Positions 1 through 5,956 of a stretch of DNA of 12,296 nucleotides are shown one piece after another; the first letter of the stretch is position 1, and every line of letters starts with the position of its first letter. Made by a program: the position numbers and the translations under genes. The notes under the pieces were generated by a model. The model was not told the DNA's origin. It ran no database searches and saw nothing but the letters and a program-made list of their open reading frames with translations. Source of the DNA: an uncultured Asticcacaulis sp. (GTDB lineage Bacteria; Pseudomonadota; Alphaproteobacteria; Caulobacterales; Caulobacteraceae); assembly GCA_946482045.1 (NCBI GenBank), contig CAMLPZ010000110.1, positions 1 through 12,296 on the forward strand. Reading direction: 5' to 3'.

Positions 1-37
1 CGCAAGCGAAGATGACGGAGGGGGCGACTCCGATCGA

Positions 38-76
38 ATACCCCACCACCACATCGCTACGCGACAGGGAGGAGAA
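38..76. repeat. Possible remnant of a dispersed palindromic (REP-like) element
   Basis: Just beyond the radC stop lies a C-rich stretch (ACCCCACCACCACATCGC) followed by a small hairpin, TCGC-TAC-GCGA at 54-64, and then an AGGGAGGAG tract. The wording resembles palindromic intergenic repeats I know from Caulobacterales and Sphingomonadales (CCACCACATCGCTACGCGATGTGG-type), but the right half does not complete the palindrome. No T-tract is present, so it is not a convincing intrinsic terminator for the map-radC unit. The resemblance is from memory only. Confidence 0.3.
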
Positions 77-81
77 GAAGG

Positions 82-819
82 CTACATCACCCCCAACTGC
101 TGCAGACTGGTCACGCCTTCGCGGCCAACGATCAGATGGTCGTGGATGGTTATCTTGAGCGGCTGGCCGGCCTTGACGATCAGCCGGGTCATCTCGATGT
201 CGCCCTGGCTGGGCTGAGGATCGCCCGACGGGTGGTTATGCACAAGGATGATGTTGCTGGCTGACAGCTCCAACGCCCGGCGCATGATCTCGCGCGGATA
301 GGCCGGGGCGTGGTCGACCGTGCCGACGCCCATGACCTCGTCGGCGATCAGCTGATTCTTCTTGTCGAGGAACAGGACGCGGAACTGTTCGCGCGGTTCA
401 TGGGCCAGCGTTACCCTGAGATAGGACACGAGTGCCGACCATGAGGCGATGACGGTGGTGCGTTTCAATGGCTCGGCGACCAGCCGCCGCGTCGCTTCGA
501 ACATCAGTTGCAGATCGAGCGCGATATCAGGTGTCATCCTGAGGGCGCGGCCCTTGTTGTCGCGCGCCGAAACCTGGAGCATGTCTTCGAGCGGCGCCGA
601 CAGGGCCGCGGCCAGCGAGCCGAAGCGGGCCAGCAGGGCCTTGGCCAGTGGCTTGACGTCGCGTTGCGGGATCGACCGAAACAGGAAGAGTTCCAGAAGT
701 TCGTATTCGGGCAGCGCCGATACGCCGCCCTTGCGCGCCCGGTCGCGCAGCCTCTGGCGGTGCCCGCCATGGTTGGGCAGGATTGGTGCGCTGTCTTCGG
801 CCAAGGTCGTCTCCCCCAT
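82..819 (-). CDS. radC: RadC family JAB/JAMM-domain protein
   Basis: RadC-family protein of 245 residues, close to full length for the family. The N-terminal half holds a helix-hairpin-helix-like region (about residues 37-76, YELLELFLFRSIPQRDVKPLAK). The C-terminal half is a JAB1/MPN domain with an intact JAMM metal signature: H194-N-H196-P-S-G-D, S204 and D207, with a candidate catalytic glutamate at 161. The family was once linked to DNA repair, but that assignment is doubtful; a metal-dependent hydrolase fold is certain and the substrate is unknown. The ATG at 819 has no strong Shine-Dalgarno sequence. The gene starts 60 bp after the map stop on the same strand, so co-transcription with map is likely. 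A radC next to map is a familiar alphaproteobacterial arrangement. The identification is firm; the cellular role is not. Confidence 0.93.
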   Translation of the reverse strand: MGETTLAEDSAPILPNHGGHRQRLRDRARKGGVSALPEYELLELFLFRSIPQRDVKPLAKALLARFGSLAAALSAPLEDMLQVSARDNKGRALRMTPDIALDLQLMFEATRRLVAEPLKRTTVIASWSALVSYLRVTLAHEPREQFRVLFLDKKNQLIADEVMGVGTVDHAPAYPREIMRRALELSASNIILVHNHPSGDPQPSQGDIEMTRLIVKAGQPLKITIHDHLIVGREGVTSLQQLGVM

Positions 820-879
820 GCCCGGAGCCTAACGTGAGCCTGTGCGGAAAGCCAGCGCTTCGTCGCGGTTGTTGACGTC

Positions 880-1683
880 TTAGGGACGGAAACGGTCGAT
901 CAGAGAAGCGGTGAAGATTTCAACACCCGTATCGGTGACGCCGACGCTGTGTTCACACTGCGCCGTCAGGCTCTTGTCGCGGGTCACCGCGGTCCAGCCA
1001 TCATTGAGCACCTTCACCTCGGGCTTGCCGAGATTGATCATCGGCTCAATGGTGAAGAACATGCCTTTTTCCAGCCGCGGGCCGGTGCCGGGCTTGCCGA
1101 AGTGCAGGACATTGGGATTGTCGTGGAAGACGCGTCCCAGGCCATGGCCGCAGAATTCACGCACAACCGAGCAGCGCTGGGCCTCGGCGTATTTCTGGAT
1201 GGCGTGGGCGATGTCGCCGAAGGTGTTGCCAGGCTTGACCTGCTCAAGGCCGAGACGCAGCGATTCGTAGGTGATCTCGACCAGGCGCTTAGCCTTGGGG
1301 GCAACCTGGCCCACCTCGTACATACGCGAGGTATCGCCGTGCCAGCCATCGATAATGGCGGTGACGTCGATATTGACGATGTCGCCTTCGCGCAAGGTCT
1401 TGTCCGACGGAATGCCGTGGCAGACGATGTGGTTCGGCGAGATGCACACCGTGTGCTGGTAGCCGCGATAGTACAGGCAGGCGGGCAGGGCGCCGTGGTC
1501 GTAGATATATTCGCGCGCCAAGTCGTCGAGGTGCGAAGTACGCACGCCCGGCACGACGTAGGGGATCAGCATGTCGAGGCAGCCGGCGGCGATGCGGCCG
1601 GCCTTACGCATGCCTTCGAAGTCCTCTTCCGTATGGATGCGGATGGATTCGGTGCGGACGAGGAAATCGGAATCTACGGTCAT
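880..1683 (-). CDS. map: Type I methionine aminopeptidase
   Basis: Removes the initiator methionine from nascent cytosolic proteins after deformylation; an M24A metalloprotease. All five metal ligands are present (numbering from the ATG at 1683): D106 in NIDVT, D117 in HGDTSR, H180 in CGHGLG, E213 in TIEP and E244 in CEHS. The substrate-pocket histidines H89 (CHGIPS) and H187 (FHDNP) are also present. At 267 residues it is the usual length of the short bacterial form, without the N-terminal zinc-finger extension. The frame opens three codons earlier at a TTG (1692), but that TTG lies inside a good -10 element (GCTATATT, 1691-1698), so the ATG is the better start and the mRNA may be leaderless. 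radC follows 60 bp downstream. mipZ diverges from the other side of the 163-bp promoter region. Confidence 0.96.
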   Translation of the reverse strand: MTVDSDFLVRTESIRIHTEEDFEGMRKAGRIAAGCLDMLIPYVVPGVRTSHLDDLAREYIYDHGALPACLYYRGYQHTVCISPNHIVCHGIPSDKTLREGDIVNIDVTAIIDGWHGDTSRMYEVGQVAPKAKRLVEITYESLRLGLEQVKPGNTFGDIAHAIQKYAEAQRCSVVREFCGHGLGRVFHDNPNVLHFGKPGTGPRLEKGMFFTIEPMINLGKPEVKVLNDGWTAVTRDKSLTAQCEHSVGVTDTGVEIFTASLIDRFRP

Positions 1684-1690
1684 GTGCGAC

Positions 1691-1698
1691 AATATAGC
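1691..1698 (-). promoter_or_regulatory. map promoter -10 element, possibly giving a leaderless mRNA
   Basis: Read on the minus strand the sequence is GCTATATT, matching seven of eight positions of the Caulobacter housekeeping -10 consensus GCTANAWC as I remember it. Transcription starting 7 bases beyond the hexamer TATATT falls on the A of the map ATG at 1683. There is no Shine-Dalgarno sequence between them. The upstream -35 match (CTGAGCC) is weak. Confidence 0.45.
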
Positions 1699-1815
1699 CG
1701 TGCAGCCGGCTCAGCGCCAGAGTGTGAGGAATATTTGGTGCCGGACTTACCCACGGAGATGTCGCCGCGCATCTGGTGAAGGGGCACGTGAGCGCCTAAT
1801 TAGCATCTGTCCCGT

Positions 1816-1842
1816 GAGTCGTGTATGACAGGGACAGGAGTC
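1816..1842. promoter_or_regulatory. Pair of GANTC (CcrM methylation) sites upstream of mipZ
   Basis: GAGTC occurs at 1816-1820 and again at 1838-1842, the second overlapping the mipZ ribosome binding site (AGGAG, 1836-1840). GANTC is the target of the cell-cycle methyltransferase CcrM, and GcrA acts with it at methylated promoters. In Caulobacter crescentus mipZ is one of the genes known to be activated through such methylation, which makes this placement meaningful. I could not fix the -10/-35 of the promoter with confidence. Confidence 0.5.
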
Positions 1843-1846
1843 CGGA

Positions 1847-2668
1847 ATGTCCAACGCGCGTATCCTGGTTTTCGGCAATGAGAAGGGCGGGGCCGGCAAG
1901 TCCACCGTCGCCATGCACGTGGCCGTCCACTTGTTGCATCAGGGCCGGCGTGTGGCATTTATCGATCTCGACCTGCGGCAAAGATCTTTGGCGCGCTTCT
2001 TCTCCAATCGCGTCCAATGGGCGGCGGCCAATGAAAAGGCCTTGCCGCATGCCGTCGAACCCTTCCTGGCCGACAAGCCGGCCAAGCTGCTGGAAGCGCC
2101 GGAAGCCGACGCCAGGCGGGCCTTCGACCGCGCTTTGAATGAGGCATTGGACGCCGACTTTATTATCATCGACACGCCGGGCGGGGATCATGTCCTGTCG
2201 CGCCGGGCGCACGCGGCCGCGCACCTGATCATCACGCCGATGAATGACAGCTTTATCGATTTCGACTTGCTGGGTGAGGTCGATCCTGTGACGCTCGATA
2301 TCCGCCGGCCGTCGATCTATGCCGAGACTGTGTGGAATTCGCGCAAGCAGCGGGCGGCGTGGGACGGTAAGTCGATCGACTGGATCGTGTTGCGCAACCG
2401 CCTTGCCGCCGCCGAGGCCCGCAACCGGCGGCGTGTCGATGAAAAGATTCACGCCCTCAGCCGCCGCGTGGGCTTCAGCGTGTTAGCCGGCTTGCGCGAC
2501 CGCGTTATATATCGCGAGCTGTTTCCGTTTGGCCTGACCGTGACCGACCTGTCGCCGGACATAAAGCCGGTGGCCCTGACCATGAGCCATGTCGCTGCCC
2601 GCCAGGAACTGCTGGCGCTGATGCAGTCGCTCGGCCTTGAAAACACGACGACCGAGGCCGTGGCGTGA
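1847..2668 (+). CDS. mipZ: Division plane positioning ATPase MipZ
   Basis: ParA/MinD-superfamily ATPase of 273 residues. In Caulobacter, MipZ binds ParB at the chromosomal origins, forms a bipolar gradient as an ATP-dependent DNA-bound dimer, and blocks FtsZ polymerisation so that the Z-ring forms at midcell. The sequence shows the deviant Walker A motif NEKGGAGKST (K13, G14, K18), the switch I motif IDLDLRQR with D42, the Walker B-like stretch IIIDTPGGD, and the very MipZ-typical block RDRVIYRELFPFGLT near residue 215. K13, G14 and D42 fall at the positions I recall as functional in Caulobacter MipZ. The ATG is preceded by AGGAG with a 6-base gap. Two GANTC sites lie just upstream, suggesting cell-cycle control. 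The stop overlaps the start of a J-domain gene (GTGA), so the two are probably translationally coupled. Plain ParA is excluded by the MipZ-specific C-terminal block. Confidence 0.97.
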   Translation: MSNARILVFGNEKGGAGKSTVAMHVAVHLLHQGRRVAFIDLDLRQRSLARFFSNRVQWAAANEKALPHAVEPFLADKPAKLLEAPEADARRAFDRALNEALDADFIIIDTPGGDHVLSRRAHAAAHLIITPMNDSFIDFDLLGEVDPVTLDIRRPSIYAETVWNSRKQRAAWDGKSIDWIVLRNRLAAAEARNRRRVDEKIHALSRRVGFSVLAGLRDRVIYRELFPFGLTVTDLSPDIKPVALTMSHVAARQELLALMQSLGLENTTTEAVA

Positions 2669-3117
2669 TCTGGCTGGTTGGGGCGATTGCCGCATTTCTG
2701 TTTCTGGCCTGGATCGGGCGCCAGGTGCGGCAGGGTAAGTTCAAGAGCGGGCCGTGGTTCCAGCAGTTCCGCGCCGTGCGTGCCGTGGTCGGCTTTATCC
2801 TGATGGCGCTGGCGATCAGCCAGATGGCGCGTGGCGCCTGGGCGGTCGGGCTGGTGCTGGCGGTGTTATCTCTGGTTGTTTCAAGCTCTGCGCGTTTTGC
2901 CTCACCGTTCCGCCCGGCCCAACCCCAGGCCGCCGCCAGTTTCACGCCCGAAGAAATCCGCGCCTATCAGACCCTGGATCTGCCCGTCGGCGCCGATCGC
3001 CGGGCGGTGAAGGAGGCGTGGAAACGTCTGATGAAGTCTGCCCACCCCGACCAGGGCGGCGACGTCAAACGCGCCAGCGCGTTGAATGCTGCACGCGATC
3101 TGTTGTTGCGGCGGTAG
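2665..3117 (+). CDS. Membrane-anchored J-domain (DnaJ-like) protein
   Basis: A 150-residue protein with two hydrophobic segments (about residues 2-17 and 40-74), a short linker, and a C-terminal J domain (about 96-150). The J domain holds the essential H127-P128-D129 triad in KSAHPDQGGD, a basic helix II (VKEAWKRLMKSA) and a helix III ending at the C-terminus (ASALNAARDLLLRR), so helix IV is missing. This layout resembles DjlA-like and Pam18/Tim14-like type III J proteins: a membrane anchor that presents the J domain to DnaK in the cytoplasm. It lacks the zinc-finger and substrate-binding domains of DnaJ. The start is GTG, overlapping the mipZ TGA in GTGA, with no separate promoter, so it should be made with MipZ. 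The partner substrate is unknown; a division or DNA-segregation link is only suggested by position. Confidence 0.88.
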   Translation: MIWLVGAIAAFLFLAWIGRQVRQGKFKSGPWFQQFRAVRAVVGFILMALAISQMARGAWAVGLVLAVLSLVVSSSARFASPFRPAQPQAAASFTPEEIRAYQTLDLPVGADRRAVKEAWKRLMKSAHPDQGGDVKRASALNAARDLLLRR

Positions 3118-3160
3118 CGCTTTCCAAAAAGTGTGAAGCGGTTTTTGGATAAAAAAGCGC
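3117..3160. repeat. Dispersed-type hairpin after the J-protein gene
   Basis: Starting on the last base of the J-protein stop codon, GCGCTTT (3117-3123) pairs with AAAGCGC (3154-3160), and CCAAAAA (3124-3130) pairs with TTTTTGG (3142-3148). The loop is GTGTGAAGCGG, with a 5-base bulge on the right side. The core, read on the minus strand as CCGCTTCACACTTTTTGG, closely resembles a short sequence I recognise from many alphaproteobacterial intergenic regions. It lacks a terminal T-tract on the plus strand, so it may be an mRNA 3'-end stabiliser or a dispersed repeat, not a classical terminator. Confidence 0.6.
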
Positions 3161-3173
3161 GCCAAAAGCTAGC

Positions 3174-3202
3174 TTGACAGCGAACGCTTCCAGGCGTGTT
3201 CT
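3174..3202 (+). promoter_or_regulatory. Candidate promoter for the secreted-protein gene
   Basis: A perfect -35 hexamer TTGACA (3174-3179) is followed after 17 bases by TGTTCT (3197-3202), a poor -10. It lies 24 bases before the chosen ATG and just after the hairpin that ends the mipZ unit. The -35 is convincing; the -10 is not. Confidence 0.35.
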
Positions 3203-3225
3203 GTGCCGGCTGGGAGGCGCCGATC

Positions 3226-3774
3226 ATGATCCGCAAACTTGTTCTTGCATCCGTTATTGCCCTGTCCGTGCCGATGGCGGCATTGGCACAACCTGCGCCA
3301 TTGCCGGAAGCCATGAGCGGCCGGGCGGCATATGCGCCGTTCGAAGCCATGGTTGGCAAGACGTGGCGGGGGCAGGGGACAAAGGACGTCAAGGCCGAGG
3401 ACATCCAGCGTTGGGAATGGGCCATCGGCGGCAACGCCATACGCATCGTGCACTCGGTCAATAATGGCGCCTATGCCGGCGATTCGCTGATCTTCCGCGA
3501 CAAGGATACTGGCAATTACATCTTCCACTATTTCACGACGGGTGGGTTTCACACGACCGGCACGATCCGCCCGACAGGACCGGTCGCCTTTGAGATGGAA
3601 GAGGCGGTGCACGGCGTCAAAGGCCTTGCCGCGCTGAAATCGACCGGTGTCCTTGGCGCGGACGGCATTTACCGGACGCGGTCGAAGGTGGAAAAGGACG
3701 GCCAATGGGTCGAGGTCGGCGGCTTCGACTATCGCGAAGACGCGACGGCGAAGGTGGTCATGCCGACGCCGTAA
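3226..3774 (+). CDS. Secreted protein of unknown function, possible lipocalin-like fold
   Basis: A 182-residue protein with a clear Sec signal peptide: basic MIRK, hydrophobic core LVLASVIALSVPMAA, and an ALA-Q cleavage site near residue 21, so it is predicted periplasmic or extracellular. The mature part begins with FEAMVGKTWRGQGT, then alternates short polar and aromatic strands (WEWAIGG, SLIFRD, YIFHYFTTGGFHTTGT) and ends soon after GGFDYRE. This pattern of an early G-x-W followed by about ten strands resembles small calycin or lipocalin-like barrels (for example DUF1579-type proteins), but I cannot name the family. The frame is open from a GTG at 3196; the ATG at 3226 is preferred because GGGAGG (3212-3217) sits 8 bases before it and translation then begins directly with the signal peptide. 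It has its own candidate promoter and ends at a strong terminator. Confidence 0.82.
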   Translation: MIRKLVLASVIALSVPMAALAQPAPLPEAMSGRAAYAPFEAMVGKTWRGQGTKDVKAEDIQRWEWAIGGNAIRIVHSVNNGAYAGDSLIFRDKDTGNYIFHYFTTGGFHTTGTIRPTGPVAFEMEEAVHGVKGLAALKSTGVLGADGIYRTRSKVEKDGQWVEVGGFDYREDATAKVVMPTP

Positions 3775-3784
3775 ATTTACGGGG

Positions 3785-3835
3785 GTGGGGTCCCATGGCG
3801 GACGAAAGCTATACTTTCGCCACGGCATACCCCAC
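3785..3835 (+). other. Imperfect long hairpin in the 3' untranslated region
   Basis: Shortly after the stop codon GTGGGGT (3785-3791) pairs with ACCCCAC (3829-3835), and inside it TGG/CCA and CGAAAG (3803-3808) with CTTTCG (3814-3819) pair around the loop CTATA. Internal bulges make it imperfect. The motif ATACCCCAC also occurs at 38-46 at the left edge of the window, so a degenerate repeat family is possible. It precedes the true terminator. Confidence 0.4.
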
Positions 3836-3849
3836 AAACCTTTTCTATT

Positions 3850-3895
3850 CCAATAAGAAAGCCTCGCCCCCAAAAGGGCGAGGCTTTCTTATTGG
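3850..3895. terminator. Bidirectional intrinsic terminator with perfect 20-bp stem
   Basis: The arms 3850-3869 and 3876-3895 are exact reverse complements over 20 bp around the loop CCAAAA. The stem core GCCTCGCCC/GGGCGAGGC is followed by TTTCTTATT on the plus strand, and by the same on the minus strand because the A/T-rich outer part is also paired. It lies between the convergent secreted-protein and carboxypeptidase genes and can serve both. Confidence 0.9.
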
Positions 3896-3907
3896 ATCGG
3901 GGAAGAC

Positions 3908-3926
3908 TTGGGGCCGCAGGCCCCAA
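3908..3926. other. Small GC-rich hairpin between convergent genes
   Basis: TTGGGGCC (3908-3915) and GGCCCCAA (3919-3926) form a perfect 8-bp stem with a 3-base loop, just past the carboxypeptidase stop on the minus strand. No T-run follows on either side, so it would only pause polymerase or protect the transcript end ahead of the stronger terminator. Confidence 0.5.
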
Positions 3927-3937
3927 CCTCCATAAGT

Positions 3938-5635
3938 CTACGCGTTCGGCTTGATCACCATGCAGTCCAGGCGCTTGGCGCTCATGCTCTTGCACGCCTT
4001 TTCCGCCTGTTCCTTGGTCAGGTCGGCGAAGCGGGTGCGGTACCAGCCGTTTTCATTCTTCGACACCTGCGATGTGCCATCGGCCAGGGCGTCATCGAAG
4101 CGCATCTTGACGCTCTTGACCCAGTTCGACGCCATCGACTTGTCCTTGAAGGCGCCGACCTGAACGGCCCATTGCGCCTGGGTGTTCTTCTTGGCCTTCT
4201 TGCCCTTGGCCGTTGTCTTGCCGTCATCTTCGTCGTCGGCAGCCGCCAGTTTCGTCTTGGCGTCAGTCTTTTTCTTGTCGGCCGTTTTGCTCGTAGTCGT
4301 CTTCTCTGCCAGCGCCTTGCGGTTGGCCTCTATGGCGGCGGCCTTGTTGGCTTCCGACTTGTTGACGGCCTTGACCGGCTTGGGCGCTTCCTCGGTGGCG
4401 TGGGCAGCTTGCGGGATCGGCTCATAGGCAGGCGCCGCGACCGCGGCCTTAAGTGCCAAATAGGGCTGGGGGCCGGCACTGTCGGACTGGCCGTCATGGG
4501 TCAGGGCTTGGACGACGTCCGGCGCCTTGACCATGGCGCTAACGCGCTGGACGTCGATATCCGTGGCATTGGCCTCTTCGCTGTCCTCCAGCGCTTCACG
4601 CAGCTGCGAATCCGTCAGAGGATTGCTGTTGCTGGCCAGCAGCGTGTAGGGGGTCGGGCCATCCGGCATCTTGGCTTCCGGTTCCGCCGCGCGGCGCATG
4701 AACTCGTTCTGGGCGACGGTGATGACCTCGCCGCGGTCGCGGCGCTCCATGACGTCAAAACCGACCGACATGAGGTCAGACACGTGCTCGCGGCGTTGAA
4801 CCTTGTTGGAACCGCCCAGCATGACGCTGATCAGGCGGTGATTGCCCTTCACCTGCGAGGCGACCAGATTATAGCCGGACGCGTTGGTGAAGCCCGTCTT
4901 GAGGCCGTCGACGCCGGGCAGGCCCTTGAGCGGGTTGTGGTTGACATAGGTCCGGCCACGATACTGCATACTCTCGACATTGAAGTAGCCGTAGTATTGC
5001 GGATAGTCGCGCATCACGGCGCGGGCCAGGATGGCCATGTCACGCGCCGACGACAACTGGCGGGCGTCCGGCAGGCCGTTGGCGTTGACGAAGCGGGTAT
5101 TGGTCATGCCCAGCGACTGGGCGCGAATGGTCATCAGGGCGGCGAAGCGTTCTTCCGTGCCGCCGATCTTCTCGGCCAGGGCGACGGCGAGGTCGTTCGC
5201 GGAGTAGAGCGCGGTCAGCCGCATGGCTGTGTCGACGTCGATCGTGTCGCCGGGCTTCAGATAGACCTTGACCGGTGACTGCGAGGCGGCCCTCTGGCTG
5301 ATGGTTATGGTGTCCGTCGGCTTCAGCTTGCCCTGGGCCAGGGCGTCGAACGCCATGTACAGGGTCATGATCTTGGTCAGCGAGGCCGGGTAGCGGACGG
5401 AATCGGCGCGGTTGGCGTAGAGAACTTCGCCGGTCTGCGCATCGACGACGATGGCGGCATACTTGCTGTTGGACGGAATGTTCTGTGCCTGGACGGCTGC
5501 GGGAACGGTCAATGCAGTGGCGGCCGTCAGGAAGGCCACCAGGCCATTGCGGATGCCAAAAGCTTTCTGGCGTATGGATGCGCCGGTATGCTCCCCTTGC
5601 CGGATGTCGCCTGTCGCCTGCCGGATGTTACCCAT
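3938..5635 (-). CDS. D-alanyl-D-alanine carboxypeptidase (S11 family) with SPOR domain
   Basis: Low-molecular-weight penicillin-binding protein that trims the terminal D-Ala from peptidoglycan stem peptides in the periplasm. Numbered from the ATG at 5635 it has 565 residues: a signal sequence with an unusually long N-region (hydrophobic core about 32-48, cleavage near AVQAQ), the S11 transpeptidase-fold domain with catalytic S85-L-T-K88, S145-A-N147 and K246-T-G, a low-complexity Ala/Lys/Thr/Glu linker (about 400-486), and a C-terminal SPOR domain (about 487-564, QWAVQVGAFKDK...). SPOR domains bind denuded glycan at septa, so the enzyme is probably recruited to the division site. The frame opens at a TTG at 5659, but GAGGA sits 8 bases before the ATG at 5635. 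A full CtrA box lies 106 bp upstream. It resembles E. coli DacA/C/D only in the catalytic part, so no symbol is given. Confidence 0.94.
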   Translation of the reverse strand: MGNIRQATGDIRQGEHTGASIRQKAFGIRNGLVAFLTAATALTVPAAVQAQNIPSNSKYAAIVVDAQTGEVLYANRADSVRYPASLTKIMTLYMAFDALAQGKLKPTDTITISQRAASQSPVKVYLKPGDTIDVDTAMRLTALYSANDLAVALAEKIGGTEERFAALMTIRAQSLGMTNTRFVNANGLPDARQLSSARDMAILARAVMRDYPQYYGYFNVESMQYRGRTYVNHNPLKGLPGVDGLKTGFTNASGYNLVASQVKGNHRLISVMLGGSNKVQRREHVSDLMSVGFDVMERRDRGEVITVAQNEFMRRAAEPEAKMPDGPTPYTLLASNSNPLTDSQLREALEDSEEANATDIDVQRVSAMVKAPDVVQALTHDGQSDSAGPQPYLALKAAVAAPAYEPIPQAAHATEEAPKPVKAVNKSEANKAAAIEANRKALAEKTTTSKTADKKKTDAKTKLAAADDEDDGKTTAKGKKAKKNTQAQWAVQVGAFKDKSMASNWVKSVKMRFDDALADGTSQVSKNENGWYRTRFADLTKEQAEKACKSMSAKRLDCMVIKPNA

Positions 5636-5707
5636 CAAAGCTGTCCTCAACTCATACAAAAAGCCTGCCCGTTCTGGACTCCGGAAAAGGCGTTTGCTGC
5701 GTCTTCC

Positions 5708-5784
5708 CGGTCACCTTACACCCAGAATGTCGGCGGGTCATTAAGCAACCCTTAAGCCCGATAAAGAACATATAAAGGTGACCG
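5708..5784. repeat. 10-bp perfect inverted repeat flanking the CtrA box
   Basis: CGGTCACCTT at 5708-5717 is the exact reverse complement of AAGGTGACCG at 5775-5784. The arms are 57 bp apart, and each arm itself contains the small palindrome GGTNACC, so each could bind a dimer. The midpoint of the pair (5746) lies within two bases of the midpoint of the CtrA box (5748). Confidence 0.6.
5741..5755. promoter_or_regulatory. CtrA binding site (TTAA-N7-TTAA)
   Basis: TTAA at 5741-5744, seven bases (GCAACCC), then TTAA at 5752-5755 is a full match to the binding consensus of the cell-cycle master regulator CtrA. It lies 106 bp upstream of the carboxypeptidase ATG, at a distance suited to promoter control. 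A full match in this GC-rich genome is unlikely to be common. Confidence 0.65.
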
Positions 5785-5933
5785 CATTGCGTCCACTCAC
5801 ACTTTGCCAAGTTTCCTGACACGAAAAGGTCATTGATCCTTGAGCTAGCGCTACCACAGTCAATCACTATGCGCGCTAATGCGATAAGAATCTCCCATAT
5901 GGGGCGAATATTGCCTTCACGATAATGTTAACG

Positions 5934-5952
5934 TTTTGTGCGGTGCACAAAA
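5934..5952. promoter_or_regulatory. PhaR-like operator upstream of the phasin promoter
   Basis: TTTTGTGC (5934-5941), GGT, GCACAAAA (5945-5952) is a perfect 8-bp inverted repeat with a 3-base spacer. Its core TGC-N3-GCA fits the type of site I recall for PhaR, the PHB-sensing repressor that controls phasin genes in alphaproteobacteria. It ends 5 bases before the -35 box of the phasin promoter. A second small palindrome, TGCTGCA, lies inside the promoter spacer. Confidence 0.5.
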
Positions 5953-5956
5953 AAGC

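Noticed and set aside
361..395. GAAC and GTTC clusters inside radC resembling LexA boxes
   Set aside because: Spacings are 8 and 5 bases instead of 7, and they lie within coding sequence.
1740..1756. DnaA-box-like TTACCCACG upstream of mipZ
   Set aside because: Too many mismatches to TTATNCACA and only a single copy; no origin-like AT-rich region is near.
949..1779. 276-codon plus-strand open frame over map
   Set aside because: Mirror of map, which has all its metal ligands; composition and lack of a start signal mark it as a shadow.
3908..5278. 456-codon plus-strand open frame
   Set aside because: Antisense to the carboxypeptidase; its product is a low-complexity Arg/Gly/Leu/Val string without recognisable motifs.
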